The translations under genes and the position numbers were made by a program. Below are positions 44,275-52,481 of a stretch of 64,000 nucleotides of DNA, one piece after another (position 1 is the first letter of the stretch; the number at the start of each line of letters is the position of its first letter). This DNA is from Mycolicibacter sinensis (GTDB taxonomy: Bacteria > Actinomycetota > Actinomycetes > Mycobacteriales > Mycobacteriaceae), in assembly GCF_001667945.1 (NCBI RefSeq), contig NZ_LZJK01000153.1:1-64000 (forward strand), given 5' to 3'. The notes beneath the pieces are model-generated. The model was not told the origin of the DNA, made no database searches, and saw only the letters and a program-made list of their open reading frames with translations.

Positions 44275-45183
44275 GTGCGGCCATCGATGCTTCTGCTGAC
44301 CATCGTCATGGTGATGTCGACGGTGGTGTTCGGCTGCGACGAGAAGGTCTACGGCGCCGCCGCCACCCGGCCCCCGCAGTACCGGGCGCCCGAGGTGGCG
44401 CCGGTGGCCACCGCGATCGAAGCGCCCCGAGCACCCGCGATCCCCCCGGCCGCGGTGGTCGACGGGCTGGCGGCACGCATGCAGGACGCCACCGAGGAAG
44501 CCGCCAAGGCCGGTGCCAACATCTCGGTGGCCGTGCTGGACCGGATCTCGCACCAACTGGTCACCAACGGCAACACACGGCCCATCGCCACCGCCTCGGT
44601 GGCCAAGCTGTTCATCGCCGACGACCTGCTGGTCCACCAGTCCGAAGCCACATTGTCGGCCGACGACCAGGCCGCCCTGGATGTCATGCTGCGTTCCTCC
44701 GACGACGGGGCCGCCGAGACGTTCTGGAACCTGCACGGCGGCAACGCGATCGTCACCCGGGTGGCCAGCCGCTACGGCCTGGCCGGTACCGCCCCGCCGT
44801 CCAACGGTGCCTGGTGGAACACCATCAGCACCACCCCGGACCTGGCGCGCTACTACGACATGCTGCTCAATGGCTCCGGCGGCCTGCCGGCGGACCGGGC
44901 GGACATGATCATCAACGACCTGGCGCAGTCCACCCCCACCGGCATCGACGGCTACCCGCAGCGGTTCGGGATTCCGGAGGGCCTGTACAACGAGCCGGTG
45001 GCCGTCAAGCAGGGCTGGATGTGCTGCATCGGCAACAACTGGATGCACCTGTCGACCGGCGTAGTCGGCGCCGACCGTCGCTACGTGGTGGTGATCGAGT
45101 CCCTCCAGCCCAGCGACGACGCCACCGCGCGTGCCACGATCACCCAGGCGGTCAAGACGATCTTCCCCGGCGGCCGGATCTAG
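44275..45183 (+). CDS. lppW: Lipoprotein LppW, beta-lactamase-fold
   Basis: A 302-residue lipoprotein: signal peptide to lipobox VFGC (Cys21), then a serine beta-lactamase/PBP-like domain (NISVAVLDRISHQLVTNGN, ASVAKLFIADDLL, SSDDGAAETFWNLHGG). The SxxK-like SVAK is present and the region WMCCIGNNWMHLSTG replaces a standard KTG, so enzymatic activity is doubtful. GTG start behind a strong ribosome-binding site. It is convergent with trmD (18-bp gap), the position of Rv2905. Confidence 0.9.
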   Translation: MRPSMLLLTIVMVMSTVVFGCDEKVYGAAATRPPQYRAPEVAPVATAIEAPRAPAIPPAAVVDGLAARMQDATEEAAKAGANISVAVLDRISHQLVTNGNTRPIATASVAKLFIADDLLVHQSEATLSADDQAALDVMLRSSDDGAAETFWNLHGGNAIVTRVASRYGLAGTAPPSNGAWWNTISTTPDLARYYDMLLNGSGGLPADRADMIINDLAQSTPTGIDGYPQRFGIPEGLYNEPVAVKQGWMCCIGNNWMHLSTGVVGADRRYVVVIESLQPSDDATARATITQAVKTIFPGGRI

Positions 45184-45201
45184 ACCCGGATCTGGACTTC
45201 G

Positions 45202-45891
45202 CTACTCCCCCAACAGATCCGGGCGACGCTGCCTGGTCCTCTGCAGCGCGGCCTCATGGCGCCAGGCAGCGATCCGCGCATGGTCTCCGGAGAGCAGCAC
45301 TTCGGGAACATCCAGTCCGCGCCAGCTCGGCGGCCGGGTGTAGCTCGGCCCCTCCAAGAGTCCGGCGCGGTCGGGGGAATGCGAATCATCGTGGCGTGAC
45401 GCCGGATTGCCCAACACTCCGGGCATCAGCCGCAGCACCGCCTCGAGCATCACCAGCACCGCAGCCTCGCCGCCGGCCAGCACATAGTCGCCGATCGAGA
45501 CCTCTTCGACCCGCATCCGCCGGGCGGCGTCATCGGCGACCCGTTGGTCGATGCCTTCATAGCGGCCGCAGGCGAACACCAGGTGCTGTTCCTGGCTCCA
45601 CCGCTGGGCGGTGGCCTGGTCGAACCGTACACCGGCTGGTGTGGGGATGACCAAAACTGTTTGCTGCGAACAAATTTCGTCAAGCGCTTCGCCCCACACC
45701 GGCGCCTTCATCACCATCCCCGGCCCACCGCCGTAGGGGGTGTCGTCAACCGAGCGGTGGACGTCGTGGGTCCAGCGCCGCAGATCGTGAACGCCCAACT
45801 CGACCATTCCGGACTCGATCGCCTTGCCCGGCAACGACTGCCGGATCGGGTCCAGATAAGCGGGAAAGATCGTCAGAACATCGATTCTCAT
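45202..45891 (-). CDS. trmD: tRNA (guanine37-N1)-methyltransferase TrmD
   Basis: Methylates G37 of tRNAs to prevent frameshifting. The 229-residue SPOUT enzyme has the trefoil-knot motifs PYGGGPGMVMK, ACGRYEGIDQR and SIGDYVLAGGEAAVLVMLEAV. It is the last gene of the rpsP-KH-rimM-trmD operon and follows rimM with a 3-bp gap. Confidence 0.97.
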   Translation of the reverse strand: MRIDVLTIFPAYLDPIRQSLPGKAIESGMVELGVHDLRRWTHDVHRSVDDTPYGGGPGMVMKAPVWGEALDEICSQQTVLVIPTPAGVRFDQATAQRWSQEQHLVFACGRYEGIDQRVADDAARRMRVEEVSIGDYVLAGGEAAVLVMLEAVLRLMPGVLGNPASRHDDSHSPDRAGLLEGPSYTRPPSWRGLDVPEVLLSGDHARIAAWRHEAALQRTRQRRPDLLGE

Positions 45892-45894
45892 CGA

Positions 45895-46416
45895 CTACCC
45901 GCCCAGGTCCAGCAGGCCGTCGGGTGGATCGATCTGCACGGTCTGGTCGGCCAGTGACACCGACGGCACGATCGCGCTGACGAACGGAACCAGCAGCTCC
46001 CCGCCATCGGTCCGCTTGATCGCCAGCAGTTCGCCGGCGGCGGTGTGCAGCACCTCGGTGACGGTGCCGACCCGCTCCCCCGTCGTGGTGCAGACGGTGA
46101 GCCCTTCGAGCTGGTGATCGTAGTAGGTGTCCGGTTCGGTGATCGGCGGCAGCTCAGCCGAGTCCACGACGAACACGGTGCCGCGCAACGCATCCGCACC
46201 GTCGCGGTCCGCGACCCCGGCTAACCGCACCAGCAGTCGCGCGCCGTGCGGACGCGCGGATTCGACGACGTAGTCGCGCGGCGGCCCGCCCTTCTGGTGG
46301 GCGTGCAGGGTCGCGCCCGGCGCGAACCGGAGTTCGGGGTCGTCGGTGCGGACCTCGACGACGACCTCGCCGCTGATGCCGTGGGCTTTGACCACCCGCC
46401 CGACCGTCAGCTCCAT
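45895..46416 (-). CDS. rimM: 16S rRNA processing protein RimM
   Basis: Assists 30S head maturation and binds S19. The 173-residue protein has the N-terminal RimM barrel (VGRVVKAHGISGEVVVEVRTDD) and the C-terminal PRC-barrel (YYDHQLEGLTVCTTTGERVGTVTEVLHTAAGELLAI, LVPFVSAIVPSV). Gaps of 11 bp and 3 bp link it to the KH gene and trmD. Confidence 0.96.
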   Translation of the reverse strand: MELTVGRVVKAHGISGEVVVEVRTDDPELRFAPGATLHAHQKGGPPRDYVVESARPHGARLLVRLAGVADRDGADALRGTVFVVDSAELPPITEPDTYYDHQLEGLTVCTTTGERVGTVTEVLHTAAGELLAIKRTDGGELLVPFVSAIVPSVSLADQTVQIDPPDGLLDLGG

Positions 46417-46427
46417 GAGCCGGCCGG

Positions 46428-46670
46428 CTACCGGTCGGTGTCGACCACGTCCACGCGGATGCCGCGTCCACCGATACCGGCAACGAGGGTGCGCAACGCG
46501 GTGGCGGTACGACCGCCGCGACCGATCACCTTGCCGAGATCGTCGGGGTGCACGTGCACTTCGACGGTGCGGCCCCGCCGGTTGGTCACCATGTCGACCC
46601 GGACGTCATCCGGGTTGTCGACGATGCCGCGCACCAAGTGCTCGACGGCATCTGCCACCACGGCACTCAC
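46428..46670 (-). CDS. KH-domain RNA-binding protein (KhpA; Rv2908c-like)
   Basis: An 80-residue single KH domain with the GxxG loop: LGKVIGRGGRTATALRTLV. KhpA homologues act as small RNA chaperones, often with KhpB/Jag, and sit after rpsP in many actinobacteria and firmicutes. Gaps to rpsP and rimM are 8 and 11 bp. Confidence 0.94.
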   Translation of the reverse strand: MSAVVADAVEHLVRGIVDNPDDVRVDMVTNRRGRTVEVHVHPDDLGKVIGRGGRTATALRTLVAGIGGRGIRVDVVDTDR

Positions 46671-46678
46671 GACCGCGC

Positions 46679-47170
46679 TCAGCTCTCGGCGGCCGGCTCG
46701 GCGGCCTCAGCAGCCGGGGCCTCGGCCGGGGCGTCCTCAGCCGTGGCCTCGTCCTTGGCCTTCTTGGCCTCCCCCGCCTTGGGAGCCTTCTTCTTCTTGG
46801 CGGTGGTGGCCTCCGTGGTCGGACCACCCTCGGCCTCGGCCAGCGCGGCGTTGAACAGCTCCAGCTTGCTCGGCTTGGCCGGCTTGACCTTCAGCTTGCC
46901 CTCGGCGCCGGGCAGGCCCTTGAACTTCTGCCAGTCACCGGTGATCTTCAGCAGCTTGAGCACCGGCTCGGTGGGCTGGGCCCCGACCGACAGCCAGTAC
47001 TGGGCGCGCTCCGAGTCGATCTCGATCAGGCTCGGCTCTTCCTTCGGGTGGTAGCGGCCGATGACCTCGATGGAGCGGCCGTCCCGGCGGGTGCGCGCGT
47101 CGGCGACCGCGATGCGGTACTGCGGATTGCGGATCTTGCCGAGCCGGGTGAGCTTGATCTTGACAGCCAT
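46679..47170 (-). CDS. rpsP: 30S ribosomal protein S16
   Basis: A 163-residue S16: the conserved core (MAVKIKLTRLGKIRNPQYRIAVADARTRRDG...IEVIGRYHPKEEPS) fills the first 80 residues. The remaining half is a Lys/Ala/Glu-rich extension characteristic of mycobacterial S16. It heads the rpsP-KH-rimM-trmD operon; the 154-bp gap upstream should hold its promoter. Confidence 0.97.
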   Translation of the reverse strand: MAVKIKLTRLGKIRNPQYRIAVADARTRRDGRSIEVIGRYHPKEEPSLIEIDSERAQYWLSVGAQPTEPVLKLLKITGDWQKFKGLPGAEGKLKVKPAKPSKLELFNAALAEAEGGPTTEATTAKKKKAPKAGEAKKAKDEATAEDAPAEAPAAEAAEPAAES

Positions 47171-47324
47171 GAGTCACTCCTGGGTAGCACGCTGCAATTC
47201 AGCGATACCGGCGGATTTGCCGGTGTCCGGTTTTGCCTCGCGTGTATGACCACTGCGCGGTACGTAACCGCACGGCGGACAGCCGCCTATTGTGCCAGAA
47301 CCGGCCCGTTGCGCCGAAATCGCC

Positions 47325-47744
47325 TCAGGGCAGCTTCTCGAAGCACTTGGTCTCGACGCGCCGGGTCATCCGCCAACCGCCGTCGGTCCGGACGAACTCG
47401 TCGTCGTACCACAGGCCCAGCAGCATGGTCGCCGGCTGCTCCCCACCGAAGACCATCGGGTTGAAGCAGAAGGTGCGCGCGGCGGCGGTGTCTCCGTCGA
47501 CCCGGATCGACGGCAGGCCCAGCATGTGGGCGTAGCCGGCGAAGTTCGGCAGCACCTCCGCCAGCCAGGCCTTCACCTGCGGGTAGCGCCCGTCGATACC
47601 GCCCATCGCGCGGTAGTCGATGTAGGCATCGGCGGTGAAGACCGCGTCGAGGTCGTCGAAGTTGCGGGTGTCGATGGCGGTGGAGTAGTCGACCAGCAGC
47701 TGCTGGATCTGCCACCGGTCCGACATTTCGGCCTGGCTCAGCAT
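47325..47744 (-). CDS. SnoaL/NTF2-like protein (Rv2910c-like)
   Basis: A 139-residue SnoaL-type alpha+beta barrel: WQIQQLLVDYSTAIDTRNFDDLDAVFTADAYIDYRAMGG at the N-terminus and GLWYDDEFVRTDGGWRMTRRV at the C-terminus. These proteins include cyclases, isomerases and dehydratases of small hydrophobic substrates. I chose ATG 47744 (the open frame to 48092 is antisense to dacB2). It diverges from dacB2 across 37 bp, as Rv2910c/Rv2911 do. Confidence 0.88.
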   Translation of the reverse strand: MLSQAEMSDRWQIQQLLVDYSTAIDTRNFDDLDAVFTADAYIDYRAMGGIDGRYPQVKAWLAEVLPNFAGYAHMLGLPSIRVDGDTAAARTFCFNPMVFGGEQPATMLLGLWYDDEFVRTDGGWRMTRRVETKCFEKLP

Positions 47745-47781
47745 TCCTCGATTCAACACCACGCCGGTAAGGTAACCGGCC

Positions 47782-48654
47782 ATGCGGAAAATTCTGGCCG
47801 CACTCGCGGCTGTGCTGACCGTGTTCGTCACTACCGCGGTGACCGCTTCCGCCGATGTCGCCCAGCCCCTCGGTTCGGCACCGATTCCGGCCGGCCCCGC
47901 CCCGAACTGGCTCATCGCCGACCTGGACTCCGGACAGGTGCTCGCCGAGCAGAACGGGTACGCCGTCACCCCGCCGGCCAGCACGATCAAGGTGCTGCTC
48001 GCGCTGGTGGCGCTCGACGAGCTGAACCTCGACGACACCGTGGTCGCCAGCCCGGCCGACACGCAGGTGGAGTGCAACTGTGTCGGCATCAAACCCGGCC
48101 ACGCCTACACCGCGCGCCAGCTGCTCGACGGCCTGCTGCTGGTGTCGGGCAATGACGCCGCCAACGCGCTCGCGGACATGCTCGGCGGGCCGGAGGCGAC
48201 CGTGGCGAAGATGAACGCCAAGGCTGCCGCGGTCGGCGCCACCGCCACCCACGCCAGCACGCCGTCCGGCCTCGACGGCCCCGGCGGCCCCGGCGCAACC
48301 ACCCCGCACGACCTGGCGGCCATTTTCCGGGCGGCGCTGGCCAACCCGGCGTTCGCCCAGATCACCGCGCAGCCCTCGGCGATGTTTCCCACCGAGTCCG
48401 GCGAGCGGCCGATCGTCAATATGAACGAGCTGCTGGCCCGCTACCCCGGTGCGATCGGCGGCAAGACCGGCTTCACCGACGCCGCCCGCAAGACCTACGT
48501 CGGCGCGGCAGCGCGTGACGGCCGCCGGTTGGTGGTCGCGATGATGTACGGGCTGATCCACGAAGGTGGCCCGACCTACTGGGATCAGGCCGCCGCGTTG
48601 CTGGACTGGGGTTTCGCGCAGGGCCCGCTCTCCGGCGGCGTCGGCAGCCTGTAG
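47782..48654 (+). CDS. dacB2: D-alanyl-D-alanine carboxypeptidase (DacB2/Rv2911-like)
   Basis: Trims peptidoglycan stem peptides outside the membrane. The 290-residue protein has a signal peptide (cleavage likely after ASA, about residue 24) and the S11 peptidase motifs Ser67-Thr-Ile-Lys70, Ser122-Gly-Asn124 and Lys228-Thr-Gly230. No C-terminal amphipathic anchor is evident. Confidence 0.95.
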   Translation: MRKILAALAAVLTVFVTTAVTASADVAQPLGSAPIPAGPAPNWLIADLDSGQVLAEQNGYAVTPPASTIKVLLALVALDELNLDDTVVASPADTQVECNCVGIKPGHAYTARQLLDGLLLVSGNDAANALADMLGGPEATVAKMNAKAAAVGATATHASTPSGLDGPGGPGATTPHDLAAIFRAALANPAFAQITAQPSAMFPTESGERPIVNMNELLARYPGAIGGKTGFTDAARKTYVGAAARDGRRLVVAMMYGLIHEGGPTYWDQAAALLDWGFAQGPLSGGVGSL

Positions 48655-48665
48655 GCCGGCGCGAC

Positions 48666-49733
48666 TCAGTACACCCGGCCGCGCAGCATCACCAGATCCG
48701 GGCGGCCCAGCACGTCCGGCCCGCCGCGCGGGTCCTCGGCGAAGCAGAGCAGGTCGGCCGGGGCGGCGTGTTCCAGCCCCGGCGCGCCCAGCCAGCGCCG
48801 GGCCGCCCAGCAGGCCGCGCCCAGTGCCTCGGTGGCGCTGAGCCCGACACCTGTCAGGGCATGCACTTCGTCGGCGATCCGGCCGTGGGAGATCATGCCG
48901 CCGGCGTCGGTGCCGGCGTAGATCGGCACCCCGGCCTCTCGGGCGGCGCCGATCCGTGAGCGGCAGCTGGCATGCAGCGCCCGCATGTGCGCGGCGTAGG
49001 TCGGGTACCTGGCCGCCGAATCGGCGATCCCGGGGAAGTTCTCGATATTGATCAGCGTCGGCACCAGCGCGGTGCCGTGGGCCAGCATCAGCGCGATGAT
49101 GTCGTCGGTGATACCGGTGCCGTGCTCGATGCAGTCGATGCCGGCGTTGATCAGCCCCGGCAGAGCATCCTCCCCGAAGACGTGCGCGGTGACGCGGGCC
49201 CCGTTGGCGTGCGCGGCATCGATGGCGGACTTCAGCACGTCGTCGGACCACAGCGGCGCCAGGTCGCCGATCCCCCGGTCGATCCAATCCCCGACCAGTT
49301 TCACCCAGCCGTCGCCCCGACGGGCTTGGGCTGCAACGGCTTCCGGCAGTTCAGCCTCGTCGTCGACGTCCAGGCCCAGCCCGGGAATGTAGCGTTTGGT
49401 GCGCGCCAGGTGCTGCCCGGCGCGGATGATCCGCGGCAAGTCGTCGCGGGAATCGAAGCCGCGGGTGTCGATCGGTGAGCCGGCGTCGCGGATCAGCAGC
49501 ACCCCGGCACGACGCTCGGTTTCGGCCTGGCGCAGCGCCTCGTCAGCGTCGACCGGGCCGCCCGGACCGATTCCGATATGGCAGTGCGCGTCGACCAGGC
49601 CCGGAAGGATCCAGCCGTCAGCGAAGACGGTCTGGGCGCCGTCGACCGGCTCGAGGCTGACCCGGCCTTCGACGATCCAGTACTCCACTGGAGTCTCATC
49701 GGGCAGCCCGCGGCCGCGAACGTGGAGCGCCAA
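48666..49733 (-). CDS. Amidohydrolase family metal-dependent hydrolase (Rv2915c-like)
   Basis: A 355-residue amidohydrolase with the metal-binding His-x-His of the first strand (GLVDAHCHIG), a Lys in the WVKLVGD segment as possible carbamylated ligand, RVTAHVFGEDAL and IDCIEHGTG as further His ligands, and the Asp in YAGTDAGG. This is the imidazolonepropionase/prolidase-like subgroup. TTG start 1 bp after the ffh stop, so coupled to ffh. Substrate unknown. Confidence 0.9.
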   Translation of the reverse strand: MALHVRGRGLPDETPVEYWIVEGRVSLEPVDGAQTVFADGWILPGLVDAHCHIGIGPGGPVDADEALRQAETERRAGVLLIRDAGSPIDTRGFDSRDDLPRIIRAGQHLARTKRYIPGLGLDVDDEAELPEAVAAQARRGDGWVKLVGDWIDRGIGDLAPLWSDDVLKSAIDAAHANGARVTAHVFGEDALPGLINAGIDCIEHGTGITDDIIALMLAHGTALVPTLINIENFPGIADSAARYPTYAAHMRALHASCRSRIGAAREAGVPIYAGTDAGGMISHGRIADEVHALTGVGLSATEALGAACWAARRWLGAPGLEHAAPADLLCFAEDPRGGPDVLGRPDLVMLRGRVY

Positions 49734-49734
49734 A

Positions 49735-51294
49735 CTACTTCTGGCCCGGGAAATTCAGCTTGGACAGGTCGAAATCGGCCAGCCCGGGCGGCAGCTCGTT
49801 GAGCCCCTCGGGCATCTGCGACAGATCCGGGAAACCGGCCGGCATGCCCGGCCCGAATGGACTGCGCACCTTCGGCGGGGTGGGCCCGCGCTTCTTGCCG
49901 CCCTTCTTGCCCTTGCCCTTCGCGGCTTTGCGGGTACTGCTCTTGCGGCCGAGCCCGGGCAGACCCATCCCGCCCATCATCGACGACATCATCTTGCGGG
50001 CCTCGAAGAACCGGTCGACGAGCTGATTGACCTCCGAGACGCTGACCCCGGAACCGTTGGCGATGCGCAGCCGGCGGGAGGCGTTGATGATCTTCGGGTC
50101 GGCCCGCTCGGCGGGCGTCATGCCGCGGATGATCGCCTGCAGCCGGTCGAGGTGGCTGTCGTCGACGGCGGCCAGCGCGTCCTTCATCTGGCCCGCCCCC
50201 GGCAGCATGCCCAGCAGGTTGCCGATCGGGCCCATCTTGCGGATCGCCAGCATCTGCTCGAGGAAGTCCTCCAGCGTGAGCTCCCCGGTGCCGATCTTGG
50301 CGGCGGCCTCCTCGGCCTTCTGCGCGTCGAAGACCTGCTCGGCCTGCTCGATCAGGCTCAGCACGTCACCCATGCCCAGAATGCGGCTGGCCATCCGGTC
50401 GGGGTGGAAGACGTCGAAGTCCTCCAGTTTCTCGCCGGTGGACGCGAACAGGATCGGCGCGCCGGTGACCTCCCGCACCGACAGCGCCGCGCCACCGCGG
50501 GCGTCGCCGTCGAGCTTGGTCAGCACCACACCGGTGAAGCCGACCCCCTCGCGGAAGGCGTCGGCGGTGGTGACGGCGTCCTGGCCGATCATCGCGTCCA
50601 GCACGAACAGCACCTCGTCGGGCTGGACCGCGTCGCGGATGGCGGCGGCCTGGGCCATCATCTCCTCGTCGATGCCGAGCCGCCCGGCGGTGTCGACGAC
50701 GACGACGTCGAAGTGTTTGGCTTTGGCTTCGGCCAGGCCGGCGGCGGCGACGGCGACCGGGTCACCGATGCCGATCTGGGCCTCGTGCGCCTGCGCGGAG
50801 GTGCCCGGATGCGGGGCGAAGACGGCGACCCCGGCGCGCTCCCCGACCACCTGCAGCTGGTTGACCGCCCCCGGGCGCTGCAGGTCGCAGGCCACCAACA
50901 GCGGGGTGTGCCCCTGGCCGCGCAACCAGGTGGCCAGTTTGCCGGCCAGAGTGGTCTTACCCGCGCCCTGCAGACCGGCCAGCATGATGACCGTCGGCGG
51001 GGTCTTGGCGAACGCGAGTGTGCGGGTCTGCCCGCCGAGGATGCCGATGAGCTCTTCGTTGACGATCTTGACGACCTGCTGGGCCGGGTTGAGGGCACCG
51101 GAGACCTCCGCGCCCTTGGCGCGGTCCTTGATCCGGCCGATGAACTCCCGCACCACCGGCAGCGACACGTCGGCTTCCAGCAGTGCCAGCCGGATCTCCC
51201 GCGCGGTGGCGTCGATGTCGGCGTCGGTCAGACGTCCCTTGCTGCGCAGTCCCTGCAGGGCCGAGGTCAACCGGTCGGAGAGCGATTCAAACAC
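49735..51294 (-). CDS. ffh: Signal recognition particle GTPase Ffh
   Basis: Targets nascent membrane proteins to the translocon with 4.5S RNA and FtsY. The 519-residue protein has the N-domain (1-90), G-domain with P-loop GLQGAGKT at 107-114, DTAGRLGIDE and TKLDGDARGG, and a Met-rich M-domain (MMSSMMGGMGLPGLG). The C-terminal Lys/Pro-rich extension is as in other mycobacteria. ATG start. Confidence 0.97.
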   Translation of the reverse strand: MFESLSDRLTSALQGLRSKGRLTDADIDATAREIRLALLEADVSLPVVREFIGRIKDRAKGAEVSGALNPAQQVVKIVNEELIGILGGQTRTLAFAKTPPTVIMLAGLQGAGKTTLAGKLATWLRGQGHTPLLVACDLQRPGAVNQLQVVGERAGVAVFAPHPGTSAQAHEAQIGIGDPVAVAAAGLAEAKAKHFDVVVVDTAGRLGIDEEMMAQAAAIRDAVQPDEVLFVLDAMIGQDAVTTADAFREGVGFTGVVLTKLDGDARGGAALSVREVTGAPILFASTGEKLEDFDVFHPDRMASRILGMGDVLSLIEQAEQVFDAQKAEEAAAKIGTGELTLEDFLEQMLAIRKMGPIGNLLGMLPGAGQMKDALAAVDDSHLDRLQAIIRGMTPAERADPKIINASRRLRIANGSGVSVSEVNQLVDRFFEARKMMSSMMGGMGLPGLGRKSSTRKAAKGKGKKGGKKRGPTPPKVRSPFGPGMPAGFPDLSQMPEGLNELPPGLADFDLSKLNFPGQK

Positions 51295-51631
51295 GCAGCC
51301 AGCCTATAACTGCTCCCCGCGCGAGCCGGCAGGCGAAGGGGACCTCGCGGCAGACCGCGTGGTGCAGCGGACGCCGCCACCGCGATATCCCGAACACGTA
51401 TTATGACCGCGAGGTTAGATAAATTGCACAGTTAATCGCGAGATTCGCGCCCGTTAAACAAGGGTTTCAGAGCTTTCACGCTCCGCTTGTTTTCGTTAAA
51501 GATACGCACTCAGCTGCTAATTAAATGTTACCGATCACTGCGGTCGCTCTAATTCTGCAATGCTTCCTCGCATCGACAGTCAGCCCATCGGATCTCTCGG
51601 TTTCCGGTTCGATTCGCTCCGAGGAGAACAC
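51295..51631. promoter_or_regulatory. 337-bp divergent intergenic region, ffh / PE gene
   Basis: No gene is seen. From about 51400 to 51560 the sequence is much more AT-rich than the surroundings, with several TAAT and TTAA stretches, the usual look of regions upstream of PE/PPE genes. A strong GAGGAGA ribosome-binding site (51620-51626) precedes the PE ATG. No specific operator could be identified. Confidence 0.5.
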
Positions 51632-52453
51632 ATGTCATTTGTGAAAGCGGCGCCTGAAGCAATGACCTCAGCCGCGGGCGAGCTGCAGGGCATCGGCGAA
51701 GCCCTCGCCGCACGGAGCGCCTCGATACGAATCCCCACCACCGCCATTGCCCCGGCGGGTACGGACCCGGTCTCCCAACTGCAGGCGGCGGTGTTCGCGA
51801 CCTACGGCAGCCTCTACCAGTCGATCAGCGACCAAGCGGCGGTCGTTCACCAGCAGCTCGTGGGTGCCCTTGGGCAGAACGCCGTTGCGTACTCCACCGC
51901 CGAGGCGACCAACCAGTCCGCGACGTCGCTGGACGCGGCGATCCAGGGGTTCTTGACCGACATCCTCGGCGTCCCGACCAGCGGCAGTTCTTCGCTGCTG
52001 TCCGGCAACGCCGCCAATATCGGCAACATCGGAATGGGTAACTGGGCCTCTGCCTGCTCGGCCCTGCTCGGCCTGGCCGGCGGCGGTCTTCTCGACTTTC
52101 CCGAAGAGGTCGCCGCCGAAGCAGGGAGCCTGGTCGGGTTCGACCAGGCCATGCCGGCCGGCGCGGCGGGGCCGGCGGCCGGCGTGGGTGCGACACCGGC
52201 CGGGTTGGCACAGGCCACCGCAATGGGCGCCTCGGCCGCGCCGAACTGGGCCGGCGAAGGCGCCGCCGCGGCGGGCGCCACTCCGGCCCGTCCGGCGACC
52301 GCGAGCGCAGTCGCCCCGCACGCCACGCCGAGCCTGGCAGCCGTACCGGCCGCCCTGCCGTCGGCGGCACCCGGCGACCGCGGCATCGGAAGATTCGGCG
52401 CGCCGCGCTATGGCGCCAAGCCCACCGTCGTACCCAAGCAGCCCGCGGTCTAG
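51632..52453 (+). CDS. PE family protein with PPE-like C-terminal tail
   Basis: A 273-residue PE protein; the ATG follows a GAGGAGA site. Residues 1-98 are the PE helical hairpin (MSFVKAAPEAM..., LQAAVFATYGSLYQSISDQ), ending in the type-VII secretion signal Tyr87-Ser-Thr-Ala-Glu91 (YxxxE). Residues 100-250 are Ala/Gly/Pro-rich. The end, RYGAKPTVVPKQPAV, nearly copies the tail of the adjacent PPE protein and of PPE-SVP proteins in general. With the PPE partner 28 bp downstream it is a classic PE/PPE pair exported by an ESX system. Confidence 0.93.
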   Translation: MSFVKAAPEAMTSAAGELQGIGEALAARSASIRIPTTAIAPAGTDPVSQLQAAVFATYGSLYQSISDQAAVVHQQLVGALGQNAVAYSTAEATNQSATSLDAAIQGFLTDILGVPTSGSSSLLSGNAANIGNIGMGNWASACSALLGLAGGGLLDFPEEVAAEAGSLVGFDQAMPAGAAGPAAGVGATPAGLAQATAMGASAAPNWAGEGAAAAGATPARPATASAVAPHATPSLAAVPAALPSAAPGDRGIGRFGAPRYGAKPTVVPKQPAV

Positions 52454-52481
52454 CCCCGCCCGACGAGGATCGGATACCCGC

